In this document: positions 25,476 through 34,447 of the stretch, in pieces
Layout: every line of letters begins with the position of its first letter
Position numbering within the stretch: position 1 is the stretch's first letter
Source: Bacteroidota bacterium
GTDB taxonomy: Bacteria; Bacteroidota; Bacteroidia; Flavobacteriales_D; Sanyastnellaceae
Assembly (NCBI GenBank): GCA_002746975.1
Contig: NVXE01000004.1
Location: forward strand, 8,187-72,186
Length of the DNA: 64,000 nt
Direction: 5' to 3'
Position numbers and translations under genes: made by a program
Notes under the pieces: model-generated
Databases searched by the model: none
What the model was told of the DNA's origin: nothing
Seen by the model: only the letters and a program-made list of their open reading frames with translations

Positions 25476-28019
25476 CTAAAAATCTTCATCATCGAGCTCG
25501 TCTAGACTTTTGGTTTTTTTCTTTTTTGCAGACTTCTCTTTCTTAGTGTCTTTAGAATTTCCGGAATTTCCAGAACTCTGAATTGCATCTTTAATTCTTT
25601 GAGCTTCTTCATTAAGTCCTTTTCTCCGATGAGATTTATGTGCTTCTCTATCATAGCCATACTCAGGATTTTCCAAGGTCCCGTCCATCGCTAAGAAAAA
25701 CATATTACCCAAACCATCATCTTCTATAGACCCGAATTCAACTTCTCTAAGGTCTCTCAAATCTCTAAGCGCGAACCCCAAAGTGTAATCGATATCTCCA
25801 TTAAAAGAATGAACACCCTCAACACTTACATCCATGGCTGAGGAATGAATATTTAGGTTAGGGATAGTAGTTTTAGATGAAGCAATGCTAATGGGGCTTA
25901 CGAGATGATTGAATTCAATGTCAGAGAGTCTTTTTCTTAAATCTTCGGGATCAACGAGAGGAGCTATTAATCTATGAGCTTTCAAATAATCAGCAACATC
26001 ATCAAAAACCTCTACTCCCTTCAATCTGCCGTTGTCAATGCTTACCTCAAGGTTTGTCGTAAAGGCATCAGGAATAAAGTTTCCAGATAAATCCCATCCA
26101 AGATGAATGGTCCCAGCAGCACTACCAGCACCGGATAAATGCTCAGACCGTAAAGAGCTTTGTCCAAAATTATTGAACGTAAGAAATAAATCCGGAAGAG
26201 AGATGTCGTCTAAAGAGCCGAAAAGTCCTAAAACCCACCCTGGTCCTCCTGGCCTGAGTGAGCCTTCAACTCTAGCGGTTCCCTGCAATCCTTCAGCCTT
26301 AAGGTTGATTATTTGGAGGCGAGAGGAACTGACTTTAAGCGAAGTGTTAAATGCCTTTAGGGCAAGTTCATCCCAAAACATTCTATCCGCAGAAAGTTGA
26401 AGGTCTAGGTCAGATCCGTTAGGTAGTAGTACAGCTTTTTCTGCTAGGTCACGACTTTCGTCATCGTCCCCCTCGTTATTCCACACAGACAACACAGACC
26501 CGAGAACGACACTCTCACAGCGAATTTGAATTGACCCATTCAAGCCCCCGCCTTTAATCGTTTTTCTAATTGAATTAATTGACGCATCTAACTCACCTTT
26601 ATTTCCACTCCAGTCAAATTGCAAACGATTAATTTTCAGATTGTCACGTTTATACGACCCAGCCAAATTTCTTATTGAGTATGGAGCGGCATCTAAGTCC
26701 CCGTCTAGTTTTTCAGAATAAAAGGTAGTTTCAATGTGTGAAATTTCTCCTGACGGAGACACTTGAAGCCCGCCAGTAAGGACTAATTCACCACTATTTG
26801 GCATAATTTTTATAACACCATTTTGAAAGGCGGGAAGCCAGCTTGAATATGAAGAAGAAGCGTCGATTATTACTTCACCATTAAAATATAGAGGCTTTTT
26901 TTGAATGTTTGCACAGCTGATGCTAGTACTTAAACGAAGACCGTTAGAATTTAAGTTAAGAGCTTCTACGGACAAGGCAACCACGGAATTTTCAAAGAAG
27001 TAATCAAGATTTCCTCTTGCTGTGATTCCCCCACTTTTCCTCACATTCAGCCCTGTGAGTTCAGGGGCTATTGAAAAGTTGTCTTCAGAAATAGACCAAA
27101 CCACATGAGCTTTCTTCTGAGTTATTTGAATCGCCAGGTCAGCGGAACCATCGTAATCCCATCCTTTAAAGTACTCGTCACTAATGAAAATAGATCTTAT
27201 CATTTTCACCCCTACCTGTTTCGCACTAACGTTCACCTCCCAGGTGTTGTCGCCTTCATCTATGTTGTCATAGTCCCAATTAATATTAAAGCTAGACGAA
27301 CCAGTAAAATGTACGTCGTTTATAACAGCATCATCAATGCTTAAAGTGACGTTATGGTTTTCGTCCGTTGTAAAAGAAGCATCTGCGTAACCTCCCAGAG
27401 GGTGTATCTTATTTAAAGACTCTCCATCTTCTTCCCTAAATTGAGAAAATGACACGTTTATGTCTCCGTCCTGGAAAACCCCATGACTGATTACTCCGTG
27501 GTATGACTCTCCAGAGCGTTTTATGATAACAGTTGAAACATCGCGGAGCGTGATTTTCGAGATAGACATAGTGCTCGAGCTTTCGGTACCACCTGTTTCG
27601 CTCGCTGTTTCGCTCGCGAGGATAGAAGTATTCCAAGTTCCATTTTTAAGTTCGCGAACCCGAACCTTCGCACCCTCTAGAACTATCGCATCAATTTTCG
27701 GTTCCCCGAAAAGAATATCCCAAAGCGATAAAGCAACTCCGAGGTTTTTTGCTCGAATGAGAGTGTCCGCTTTTGCGCTAGCATGACTCACAGACCCCAT
27801 TAAAACGACATCCCGAAGGTCTACTGTGACCATGGGGAATTCCGCCCAAACAGAAAGACCGACCTCACTAACGCTAAGCTTTGTAGAGAGTTTATCATTT
27901 ACACTTTCTACGGCGAACGTCTTAAACTTGTCGCCGTTCATAAGGACGAACGATGTAATGGCGCCCAAAATCAAGGCGACAGCAGCAACGACAAATATGA
28001 CGATGCGCCCACGAGACAT
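25476..28019 (-). CDS. AsmA-family protein
   Basis: The 847-residue protein has an N-terminal transmembrane anchor (residues 6-27). The AsmA-type start after it reads NDKLSTKLSVSEVGLSVWAEFPMVTVDLRDVVL (residues 42-74). A long beta-rich periplasmic region follows, and the AsmA C-terminal signature lies near 640-790. AsmA-like proteins resemble the bridge-like lipid transporters of the Vps13/TamB type and influence outer-membrane lipid balance. The tail of about 60 residues is highly charged (SAKKKKTKSLDELDDEDF). Its ATG overlaps the lipoprotein stop by one base, so it is the last gene of the ftsX-led group. Confidence 0.85.
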   Translation of the reverse strand: MSRGRIVIFVVAAVALILGAITSFVLMNGDKFKTFAVESVNDKLSTKLSVSEVGLSVWAEFPMVTVDLRDVVLMGSVSHASAKADTLIRAKNLGVALSLWDILFGEPKIDAIVLEGAKVRVRELKNGTWNTSILASETASETGGTESSSTMSISKITLRDVSTVIIKRSGESYHGVISHGVFQDGDINVSFSQFREEDGESLNKIHPLGGYADASFTTDENHNVTLSIDDAVINDVHFTGSSSFNINWDYDNIDEGDNTWEVNVSAKQVGVKMIRSIFISDEYFKGWDYDGSADLAIQITQKKAHVVWSISEDNFSIAPELTGLNVRKSGGITARGNLDYFFENSVVALSVEALNLNSNGLRLSTSISCANIQKKPLYFNGEVIIDASSSYSSWLPAFQNGVIKIMPNSGELVLTGGLQVSPSGEISHIETTFYSEKLDGDLDAAPYSIRNLAGSYKRDNLKINRLQFDWSGNKGELDASINSIRKTIKGGGLNGSIQIRCESVVLGSVLSVWNNEGDDDESRDLAEKAVLLPNGSDLDLQLSADRMFWDELALKAFNTSLKVSSSRLQIINLKAEGLQGTARVEGSLRPGGPGWVLGLFGSLDDISLPDLFLTFNNFGQSSLRSEHLSGAGSAAGTIHLGWDLSGNFIPDAFTTNLEVSIDNGRLKGVEVFDDVADYLKAHRLIAPLVDPEDLRKRLSDIEFNHLVSPISIASSKTTIPNLNIHSSAMDVSVEGVHSFNGDIDYTLGFALRDLRDLREVEFGSIEDDGLGNMFFLAMDGTLENPEYGYDREAHKSHRRKGLNEEAQRIKDAIQSSGNSGNSKDTKKEKSAKKKKTKSLDELDDEDF

Positions 28020-28570
28020 CAGCGAACGTAGTCTCCCGTATGAGTTAAACCACCCTCTTTAATAAGCTTCCGAAAAGCGGCATTATTCTCGGGGTTAAGC
28101 TTGTATTCCCTCACCTTTTCGTCATCCCCATCTTTCTTCCTTACGGTTTCAAAACTACTTCCCTCGCCAGCCTCTAAGACGGATTTCCAGATAGCGATCT
28201 TCTCATCGTTTTGGGCATTAAATTGATAAATACTCAAAATATCCTTATTCCGCTTTGCAAGAATTAAACTCCACCGATCAGAGGATTTATTCGTAGAGCT
28301 TAGAACATAGTAACCTGCAAATTTTCTAAGGACATTCTCTTTTCCCAAGACCAAAGTTTCATCGCCAAAAGAGATATATTGAGAATAGACAGTTAAATTT
28401 TCCTCAAGATCATCGCTCTGTTCAACAAAAGTCCACTCGCCCTCCCATGACTTAGGAAAATGAGTTTTATCTATTCGATTCATGGGCATCGGCTCAGGGA
28501 AAGTTACTTCCACACACCCAGATAAAAGTATTAATGCACCTAGGGAAAGAAAAAGAATAGAACGAGTCAT
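28019..28570 (-). CDS. Lipoprotein of unknown function
   Basis: The 183-residue product has a signal peptide with lipobox LSGC (Cys19), so it is a lipid-anchored envelope protein. The mature part begins with a short linker and a WEGEWTFVEQ segment typical of lipocalin-like or copper-resistance-like beta-barrels in Bacteroidota lipoproteins. It continues with beta strands and a charged C-terminus. I do not recognise a named family. It overlaps the AsmA-family gene by one base (TGATG), suggesting coupled translation and perhaps a shared envelope role. Confidence 0.75.
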   Translation of the reverse strand: MTRSILFLSLGALILLSGCVEVTFPEPMPMNRIDKTHFPKSWEGEWTFVEQSDDLEENLTVYSQYISFGDETLVLGKENVLRKFAGYYVLSSTNKSSDRWSLILAKRNKDILSIYQFNAQNDEKIAIWKSVLEAGEGSSFETVRKKDGDDEKVREYKLNPENNAAFRKLIKEGGLTHTGDYVR

Positions 28571-28586
28571 TAACTGAAGTTTTGGA

Positions 28587-29387
28587 TTAAAAAAGAAGTG
28601 CGATAAGGCCTACCACCAAGCAATAAACGGCAAACCACATCAAGTTAGTACCTTTCACTAACTTGATCATCCACTTACAAGCGGCCCAACCAGCAACAAA
28701 TGCTGCTACAACCCCTATTGAATATCCAAAAAAGGGGATATGTGAATTATTCACAACAGTTTCAGATTCCATAAGGTCTTTCATCTCTAAAAGGTTAGCA
28801 CCTATGATGGGAGGCAGTGCCATCAGGAAACTAAATTTTGCCGCTTCAGCTCTTGAGATTCCAAGTAATAATGCGGCACCGATAGTGCTTCCTGACCTAC
28901 TAATTCCAGGAAGGATAGCGAACGCTTGGGCAATTCCCACAAGAGACGCTTTCACAGGGGTAAGCTCTTTTTTTGAAGCCTTACTTTTCTGTGATATAGC
29001 TAGTATTCCAGCAGTTACGATAAGCATAGCACCGACAAATTGGGTTGATGCTAACTCTTCAATGAAGTCTTTCATAGTGAGGCCTATTATTGCAGCTGGC
29101 ACAGCACTAAGAGCGATAAGGCCTATGTATCTACGAGACGACCCCCCCTCGACGCCTTTTTTAAAAAAGCCAAGGATTAATGACGCAATGTCCTTCCGGA
29201 ATACTACAATCGTACTCAACGCTGTAGCACCATGAACTAATACGGCGAAGGTTAAGTCCTCTTCGGGTAATTCTAAAATAGAAGCCCCTAGAGTTAGATG
29301 ACCGGAACTTGAAACGGGTAAAAACTCTGTTATTCCCTGAACAAGACCTAAAATTAGATAAGATAATACCTCCCTAATAGCGCTCAT
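28587..29387 (-). CDS. uppP: Undecaprenyl-diphosphatase
   Basis: This integral membrane enzyme dephosphorylates undecaprenyl diphosphate, recycling the lipid carrier for peptidoglycan and surface polysaccharides. The 266-residue protein carries the two family signatures, GITEFLPVSSSGHLTL near residues 19-34 and LPGISRSGSTIGAALL near 158-173, and about eight membrane helices. Its start overlaps the DUF3098 stop by four bases. Relatives confer bacitracin resistance when overproduced (BacA). Confidence 0.96.
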   Translation of the reverse strand: MSAIREVLSYLILGLVQGITEFLPVSSSGHLTLGASILELPEEDLTFAVLVHGATALSTIVVFRKDIASLILGFFKKGVEGGSSRRYIGLIALSAVPAAIIGLTMKDFIEELASTQFVGAMLIVTAGILAISQKSKASKKELTPVKASLVGIAQAFAILPGISRSGSTIGAALLLGISRAEAAKFSFLMALPPIIGANLLEMKDLMESETVVNNSHIPFFGYSIGVVAAFVAGWAACKWMIKLVKGTNLMWFAVYCLVVGLIALLF

Positions 29388-29626
29388 CCCTTCTTTAAGA
29401 TGGCATATAAAATTGTTCCGTAACCGGCCAAGATTATAATAGGAGATAGCGTGATCCTTCTGAAGCTAAAAATCTCATAACTGAAGACATTCGGATCCTC
29501 CGACCCTCCTCCACTCATTACAAGATATCCAATGACCAAAAGTAAAACCCCAACACCTAACCACTTGTAATTAGAAGCAGAAAAAGCAAAATTTTCCCTA
29601 TCTGATTTCTGATTTTCTATACTCAT
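29384..29626 (-). CDS. DUF3098 small membrane protein
   Basis: The 80-residue protein has two predicted membrane helices (residues 22-41 and 58-77) separated by a short loop (SGGGSEDPNVFSYEIFSFRR). Sequence and position between ftsX and uppP match the DUF3098 family, which is largely confined to Bacteroidota and conserved in this place. Its function is not known; the neighbours suggest cell division or envelope synthesis. A TACCTTCG box 12 bases before the ATG suggests that it has its own leaderless start besides read-through from ftsX. Confidence 0.85.
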   Translation of the reverse strand: MSIENQKSDRENFAFSASNYKWLGVGVLLLVIGYLVMSGGGSEDPNVFSYEIFSFRRITLSPIIILAGYGTILYAILKKG

Positions 29627-29630
29627 ATTG

Positions 29631-29638
29631 CGAAGGTA
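29631..29638 (-). promoter_or_regulatory. Putative leaderless promoter of DUF3098-uppP
   Basis: TACCTTCG (one mismatch to TAnnTTTG) starts 12 bases before the ATG at 29626 on the minus strand, in the 14-base gap after ftsX. The spacing matches the other leaderless-type boxes. It could allow uppP to be expressed apart from ftsX. Confidence 0.45.
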
Positions 29639-29640
29639 GT

Positions 29641-30525
29641 TTAATGCAGCTTGTTTACGTCTAGGCGTAAGTAACGGTTTACAGCGAGAGCTGTTGAAAT
29701 CATACCTAGCCCCCCACCGATAGCAACAAGTCCACCAGCAAGAATGGCTAAAGAGTCATATTCAAGTAGGATGGAAGCTGTACCCAGTGGGCCTTTTAAT
29801 AAGGCCAAAGCAGTAATGACAAGCGCAAAAGCAAGCAGGCCTGAAGTTACACCAAGTATAAACCCTTGTTTTAGGAAAGGGCGACGTATAAATCCGGATC
29901 GTGCACCAACGAGTTGCATGTTTCGAATTAAAAAGCGTTTTGCGAAAACGGTAAGCCGGACAGTATTATTCATTAGGGCAAGAGCAATGAACAGGCATAT
30001 CACGGCGAGAGAAATAAGCGGTATCATCAGTTTATTTATCGTTTTTTCAATTTTTGCAAGTAATTGATCTTGCCAAACGACATCTGCTACGCCTACCACA
30101 TCTTCTATTCTTTCGACGGCTTTTCTAAGGCTTTCTGAATTACTATGGTTTGGTCTAATTCTAACATCCATAGCAGGGGGTAGAGGGACATATCCAAGAA
30201 ATTCAACAAATGATTCGCCTAAGTCTTCTTCTAGCTGTTGAGCAGCTTCTGCGGGGTCTATGTAATTTGCTTCGGCAACGGCCTCATCTGTTTCCACTAA
30301 GGCAAGTGCTGTATGAAGAGTTTCTGTATCTAAATCTCGCAGAAAATAAACTTGAATTCGAACCTCTTGTCTTAATTGTTTTTCCCAACGAGAGCCTAGG
30401 AATGAGACAACTGATATGATGCCTATTAGCACTAGCGTCAAAGTCATCCCTACAACTGTTGTAAATGTTGTGGTTGCTTGAGAAGCGGGAAGATTTTTTT
30501 TATTCGTGTGACGTTTCGAAGCCAT
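29641..30525 (-). CDS. ftsX: Cell division protein FtsX
   Basis: FtsX is the membrane subunit of the FtsEX complex, which activates peptidoglycan hydrolases at the septum. The 294-residue protein has an N-terminal helix (residues 20-43) and an extracytoplasmic domain with VRIQVYFLRDLD and YVPLPPAMDVRI (about 50-160). Three C-terminal helices follow, as in the FtsX-type permease fold. ftsE is not in this window. ATG at 30525 (MASKRHTNKK) is preferred over an upstream start that would lie in the promoter box. Confidence 0.92.
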   Translation of the reverse strand: MASKRHTNKKNLPASQATTTFTTVVGMTLTLVLIGIISVVSFLGSRWEKQLRQEVRIQVYFLRDLDTETLHTALALVETDEAVAEANYIDPAEAAQQLEEDLGESFVEFLGYVPLPPAMDVRIRPNHSNSESLRKAVERIEDVVGVADVVWQDQLLAKIEKTINKLMIPLISLAVICLFIALALMNNTVRLTVFAKRFLIRNMQLVGARSGFIRRPFLKQGFILGVTSGLLAFALVITALALLKGPLGTASILLEYDSLAILAGGLVAIGGGLGMISTALAVNRYLRLDVNKLH

Positions 30526-30529
30526 ACCC

Positions 30530-30537
30530 CAAAGATG
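30530..30537 (-). promoter_or_regulatory. Putative leaderless promoter of ftsX
   Basis: CATCTTTG (C for T at the first base of TAnnTTTG) begins 12 bases before the ftsX ATG on the minus strand. The stretch up to the ATG, CATCTTTGGGGT, is close to that of lysS, TATCTTTGCGGT. No clear -33 TTG was found. Confidence 0.55.
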
Positions 30538-30629
30538 CACACTCCCCCGTTTAGGAACTACCAGAATAAAAAAAGTATTGTTATTTAGAGTGAGTCTTAA
30601 TAATGTGTGGTTTTATACCATAAAGTAGG

Positions 30630-30637
30630 TATTTTTG
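30630..30637 (+). promoter_or_regulatory. Putative leaderless promoter of the suf operon
   Basis: TATTTTTG, a full match to TAnnTTTG, starts 12 bases before the sufA ATG (TATTTTTGCAGT then ATG). The mRNA of sufABCDS and the Crp-like gene should begin at or next to the sufA start codon. No GTAAC-type operator was seen here. Confidence 0.65.
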
Positions 30638-30641
30638 CAGT

Positions 30642-30968
30642 ATGATTACAGTTAGTGAAACAGCAAAAGAGCAAGTTATTAAGTTGCTGAGCGAAGAAGG
30701 GCGACCTGAAGGTAGTTTCGTGCGTGTGGGCGTTAAGGGAGGTGGATGTAGTGGACTTATGTACGAAATGGACTTTGATAATGAGATGAAAGATGGTGAT
30801 CAAGAATTTGAAGATAAGGGTGTAAAAATTGTGGTTGATAAGAAAAGCTTCCTCTATCTAGTAGGTACTGAATTGAGGTATAGTGGGGGATTAAATGGAA
30901 AAGGCTTTGAGTTTTACAACCCTAATGCAAATCGCACTTGCGGTTGTGGCGAAAGCTTTTCGCTTTAA
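30642..30968 (+). CDS. sufA: A-type Fe-S carrier protein SufA/IscA
   Basis: It accepts newly built Fe-S clusters from the SUF scaffold and delivers them to apoproteins. The 108-residue HesB/IscA-type protein has the three conserved cysteines: Cys36 in GGGCSGL, and Cys100 and Cys102 in TCGCGESF. It is the first gene of the suf operon, with sufB 22 bases after its stop. The ATG is directly preceded by a promoter box. Confidence 0.95.
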   Translation: MITVSETAKEQVIKLLSEEGRPEGSFVRVGVKGGGCSGLMYEMDFDNEMKDGDQEFEDKGVKIVVDKKSFLYLVGTELRYSGGLNGKGFEFYNPNANRTCGCGESFSL

Positions 30969-30990
30969 GTAATTTATTGTGTCAGAAGTC

Positions 30991-32439
30991 ATGTCCCAAA
31001 CAGAAGAAGAAAAACTCATAGGCGAAGTCACAGCGAAGAGCTATGAATTCGGGTTTACAACGGATATCGATTCCGATACAATCCCGCCTGGACTTAATGA
31101 GGGTGTAATAAGAACGATTAGCGCGAAGAAAAATGAGCCAGAATGGCTTTTAAAGTGGAGGCTAGAGGCTTTCAGGCTTTGGTCAGAAATGGAAGAACCT
31201 GAGTGGGCGCATGTTAATTACCCTAAGCTCGACTTGCAATCAATTAGCTATTACTCTGCTCCTAAGCAAAAGAAGGAAATCGCATCTTTAGATGAAGTTG
31301 ATCCAGAACTTTTGAAGACTATGGAGAAGTTAGGAATAAGCATTGAGGAGCAGAAGAGGTTGAGTGGTGTTGCGGTTGATTTCGTAATGGACAGTGTTAG
31401 TGTTGCTACTTCGTTTAAAGAAAAACTAGGCGAATTAGGGGTGATCTTTTGCTCTCTAGGAGAAGCAATCCAAGAGCACCCAGAACTTGTAAGAAAGTAC
31501 ATGGGAACTGTGGTTCCTCAGCGAGATAACTATTATGCCGCATTAAATTCGGCAGTGTTTACTGATGGGTCGTTTTGTTATATCCCTAAAGGGGTTAGAT
31601 GCCCTATGGAACTTAGTACGTATTTCAGGATAAACCAAGCTGGAACAGGACAGTTCGAGCGCACTCTTTTAATTGCGGACGAAGGAAGTTACGTTAGTTA
31701 TTTAGAGGGCTGCACTGCTCCACAACGAGATGAGAACCAATTACACGCAGCTGTTGTTGAAATCGTATCAATGGATGAGGCAGAGGTAAAGTATAGCACT
31801 GTCCAAAATTGGTATCCTGGTGATGCAAATGGTTTGGGGGGAGTATTCAATTTCGTAACGAAACGAGGGCTTTGTCATCGCGCAGCAAAAATTAGCTGGA
31901 CTCAAGTTGAGACAGGGAGTGCCGTAACTTGGAAGTACCCGAGCTGCATACTTAAGGGCGATGACAGCATAGGGGAATTCTTTAGTGTGGCCGTAACTAA
32001 CAATATGCAACAAGCGGATACAGGCACTAAGATGATTCATATCGGAAAACGAACGAGATCTACAATAATTTCTAAGGGAATTTCGTCAGGACATTCCCAA
32101 AACTCATATCGAGGTCTCGTACAAATTCATCCCGGAGCGGAGAATGCTAGGAACTTCTCGGTTTGTGACTCTTTATTAATGACTGATACCTGCGGAGCGC
32201 ATACCTTTCCATATATCGAGGTAAAGAACCCCACAGCTCAAATCGAACACGAAGCGACCACTTCTAAAATTGGCGAAGATCAGATCTTCTACTGCCAGCA
32301 ACGCGGGATTGAGGAAGAGGAGGCGATAGGGCTTATTGTAAAAGGATACGCAAAAGATGTCTTAAATAAATTACCTATGGAGTTTGCTGTTGAAGCCCAA
32401 AAGCTCCTTACTATTTCTTTAGAAGGAAGTGTTGGTTAA
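30991..32439 (+). CDS. sufB: Fe-S cluster assembly protein SufB
   Basis: SufB forms the SufBC2D scaffold on which Fe-S clusters are assembled. The 482-residue product has the family N-terminus [17 protein letters not shown], the [13 protein letters not shown] segment, and the C-terminal beta-helix with [20 protein letters not shown], containing the conserved cysteine. ATG 30991 gives the usual length; a GTG at 30979 would add four residues. It lies between sufA and sufC with an 11-base gap to the latter. Confidence 0.97.
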   Translation: MSQTEEEKLIGEVTAKSYEFGFTTDIDSDTIPPGLNEGVIRTISAKKNEPEWLLKWRLEAFRLWSEMEEPEWAHVNYPKLDLQSISYYSAPKQKKEIASLDEVDPELLKTMEKLGISIEEQKRLSGVAVDFVMDSVSVATSFKEKLGELGVIFCSLGEAIQEHPELVRKYMGTVVPQRDNYYAALNSAVFTDGSFCYIPKGVRCPMELSTYFRINQAGTGQFERTLLIADEGSYVSYLEGCTAPQRDENQLHAAVVEIVSMDEAEVKYSTVQNWYPGDANGLGGVFNFVTKRGLCHRAAKISWTQVETGSAVTWKYPSCILKGDDSIGEFFSVAVTNNMQQADTGTKMIHIGKRTRSTIISKGISSGHSQNSYRGLVQIHPGAENARNFSVCDSLLMTDTCGAHTFPYIEVKNPTAQIEHEATTSKIGEDQIFYCQQRGIEEEEAIGLIVKGYAKDVLNKLPMEFAVEAQKLLTISLEGSVG

Positions 32440-32450
32440 TTGAAAATATT

Positions 32451-33188
32451 ATGTTGAAGATAAAAAATTTACACGCTAAAGTTGGCGATAACGAGATTTT
32501 AAAAGGACTTAATCTCGAGGTAGGTCCTGGTGAAGTTCATGCTATTATGGGGCCTAACGGATCGGGAAAGAGTACTCTAGCCTCGGTTTTGGCTGGTCGT
32601 GAATCATACGAGGTTACCGAGGGAGAAGTAGAACTAGATGGAGTGAATCTTCTCGATTTGGACGCCACTGAAAGAGCTCGAGAAGGAGTATTCCTTGCTT
32701 TCCAGTATCCAATAGAAATCCCAGGTGTATCTAACCTCAATTTCATGAAAGCTGCTATTAACGGCAAGCGAACACATTTGGGACTAGAGCCCATTAAACC
32801 TAAAGATTTCCTTACGAAGGTTAAGGAATGCTCATCTTTAGTAGAACTAGATGGCCGTTTAAGGGATAGATCTGTAAATGAAGGGTTTTCTGGAGGAGAG
32901 AAGAAACGCAATGAAATTTTCCAAATGGCTATGCTCGACCCCAAGCTAGCAATACTAGATGAAACAGATTCAGGGCTTGATATAGATGCTCTTCGAGTTG
33001 TTTCTAAGGGAGTAAACAAGATGCGGTCTAAGGACAGAAGCTTTATAGTTATTACTCATTACCAAAGGCTTCTAGAGCACATTGTTCCAGATTTCGTTCA
33101 CGTTCTTTCAGAAGGGAAAATCGTGAAAAGTGGTGGAAAAGAACTCGCGCTAGAGCTTGAGGAGAAGGGATATGATTGGTTAAAGTAA
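32451..33188 (+). CDS. sufC: Fe-S assembly ATPase SufC
   Basis: This ABC-type ATPase powers the SufBCD scaffold. The 245-residue protein has Walker A GPNGSGKST near residues 35-43, the Q-loop AFQYP near 86, the SufC form of the signature FSGGEKKRNEIFQM near 146-159 and Walker B LAILDETDSGLD near 166-177. No membrane segments are present. Its stop overlaps the sufD ATG by one base. Confidence 0.98.
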   Translation: MLKIKNLHAKVGDNEILKGLNLEVGPGEVHAIMGPNGSGKSTLASVLAGRESYEVTEGEVELDGVNLLDLDATERAREGVFLAFQYPIEIPGVSNLNFMKAAINGKRTHLGLEPIKPKDFLTKVKECSSLVELDGRLRDRSVNEGFSGGEKKRNEIFQMAMLDPKLAILDETDSGLDIDALRVVSKGVNKMRSKDRSFIVITHYQRLLEHIVPDFVHVLSEGKIVKSGGKELALELEEKGYDWLK

Positions 33189-34447
33189 TGTCGAAGTTTA
33201 CTAATAATTTTTTGGCCCCATCTCATGGGGTAGAGCTAAGAAATGAAGCTCTCACATTGTTAAGCTCACTCCCTGTTCCGACAAGGAGAAATGAGCGGTG
33301 GAAATATTCTTCAGTTTCTAAACTCATAAACGCTTCACTTGAGACCTACAAAGGTGGCGAGGTGGGTATTGAAGGCTGGCCTAAAGAGATTAACCCTAAT
33401 CCCGTCCCCCAGCTTGAAGCGTATCGCATTGTCTTTAGAAATGGAGTTTACGAACCCACATTGAGCGAATTGCCTACTTTTAAAGGAGTAGTTTGCATGC
33501 CTCTTAGTTCTATTTCGGAGGAACAATCAAAGACACTTTTCTCCAACAAATATCATAAGACCGAATGGGTGGGAGCATTAAATGCTGCATATTATCAAGA
33601 CGGTTTTTATTTACATGTTTCGAAAAACATCAAGTTAGATAGGCCTATTATAGTACATCATCTTACTGATGGTGAAAATGTAGCAAATTTCCCTCGGCAT
33701 TTTGTAAGAATAGACGAGGGGGGAGAGGCAGAAGTAGTGGTTTGGACTACAGCATCACAGGACTCGTCAGGGATGTGCAATAGCTTGTTCGAGGCATCAA
33801 TAGCCCCAAATGCTCAATTATTTTTAGAGAAGATTACAAACGAGGAAGGTGAAATTTACAGTTTTGCACACGATTTCATCATTCAAGAGGCTGATAGCAG
33901 GTTCAAAGCTCACAACTTCACTATTAAGGGCAGTTGGGTACGCAATGAACTGTCTATAGTTTCTGCAGGTAAAGGCACTGATACGATTTTTAACGGAGCT
34001 TACTTACCGTGTGGCAACGAGCACGTAGATAATCACACTACGATGGACCACACTTACCCAGACGGCACTTCTTCGGAATTGTATCGAGGTATTATGTATG
34101 GCAAATCTACCGGCGTGTTTAATGGAAAAGTCTTCGTTAGACCTGATGCACAGAGAACGAATGCGTTTCAGCAAAACACGAATATTGTTGCAGATAGAGG
34201 AGCTTCGATTAACGCAAAGCCTGAACTCGAAATTTATGCGGATGATGTAAAATGCGCACACGGTTGTACAGTAGGACAATTCGATTTAGAGGCTCTTTTT
34301 TACCTTAAATCACGTGGTTTAGATGAAAATGCAGCACGGACTTTGCTTGTGGAAGCATTTATAGCTGATGTGCTTTCAAGCGTACCAAATGAAGCCCTGC
34401 GAAACGAAATTAAACGTTTGTATTCAGAGCGTCATCACTGGTCATGA
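33188..34447 (+). CDS. sufD: Fe-S cluster assembly protein SufD
   Basis: SufD pairs with SufB in the scaffold and is needed for iron entry. The 419-residue protein has the family core with NEALTLLSSLPVPTRRNERWKYSS near residues 17-40. Its C-terminal beta-helix has the conserved YADDVKCAHGCTVGQFD, containing the functional His, near 346-362. ATG 33188 (TAATG overlap with sufC) is preferred; an upstream GTG would add four residues. Its stop overlaps the sufS ATG (ATGA). Confidence 0.95.
   Translation: MSKFTNNFLAPSHGVELRNEALTLLSSLPVPTRRNERWKYSSVSKLINASLETYKGGEVGIEGWPKEINPNPVPQLEAYRIVFRNGVYEPTLSELPTFKGVVCMPLSSISEEQSKTLFSNKYHKTEWVGALNAAYYQDGFYLHVSKNIKLDRPIIVHHLTDGENVANFPRHFVRIDEGGEAEVVVWTTASQDSSGMCNSLFEASIAPNAQLFLEKITNEEGEIYSFAHDFIIQEADSRFKAHNFTIKGSWVRNELSIVSAGKGTDTIFNGAYLPCGNEHVDNHTTMDHTYPDGTSSELYRGIMYGKSTGVFNGKVFVRPDAQRTNAFQQNTNIVADRGASINAKPELEIYADDVKCAHGCTVGQFDLEALFYLKSRGLDENAARTLLVEAFIADVLSSVPNEALRNEIKRLYSERHHWS

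Noticed and set aside
28663-29235. A 190-residue open frame antisense to uppP
   Set aside because: It is the mirror of hydrophobic uppP codons, and uppP has both family signatures.
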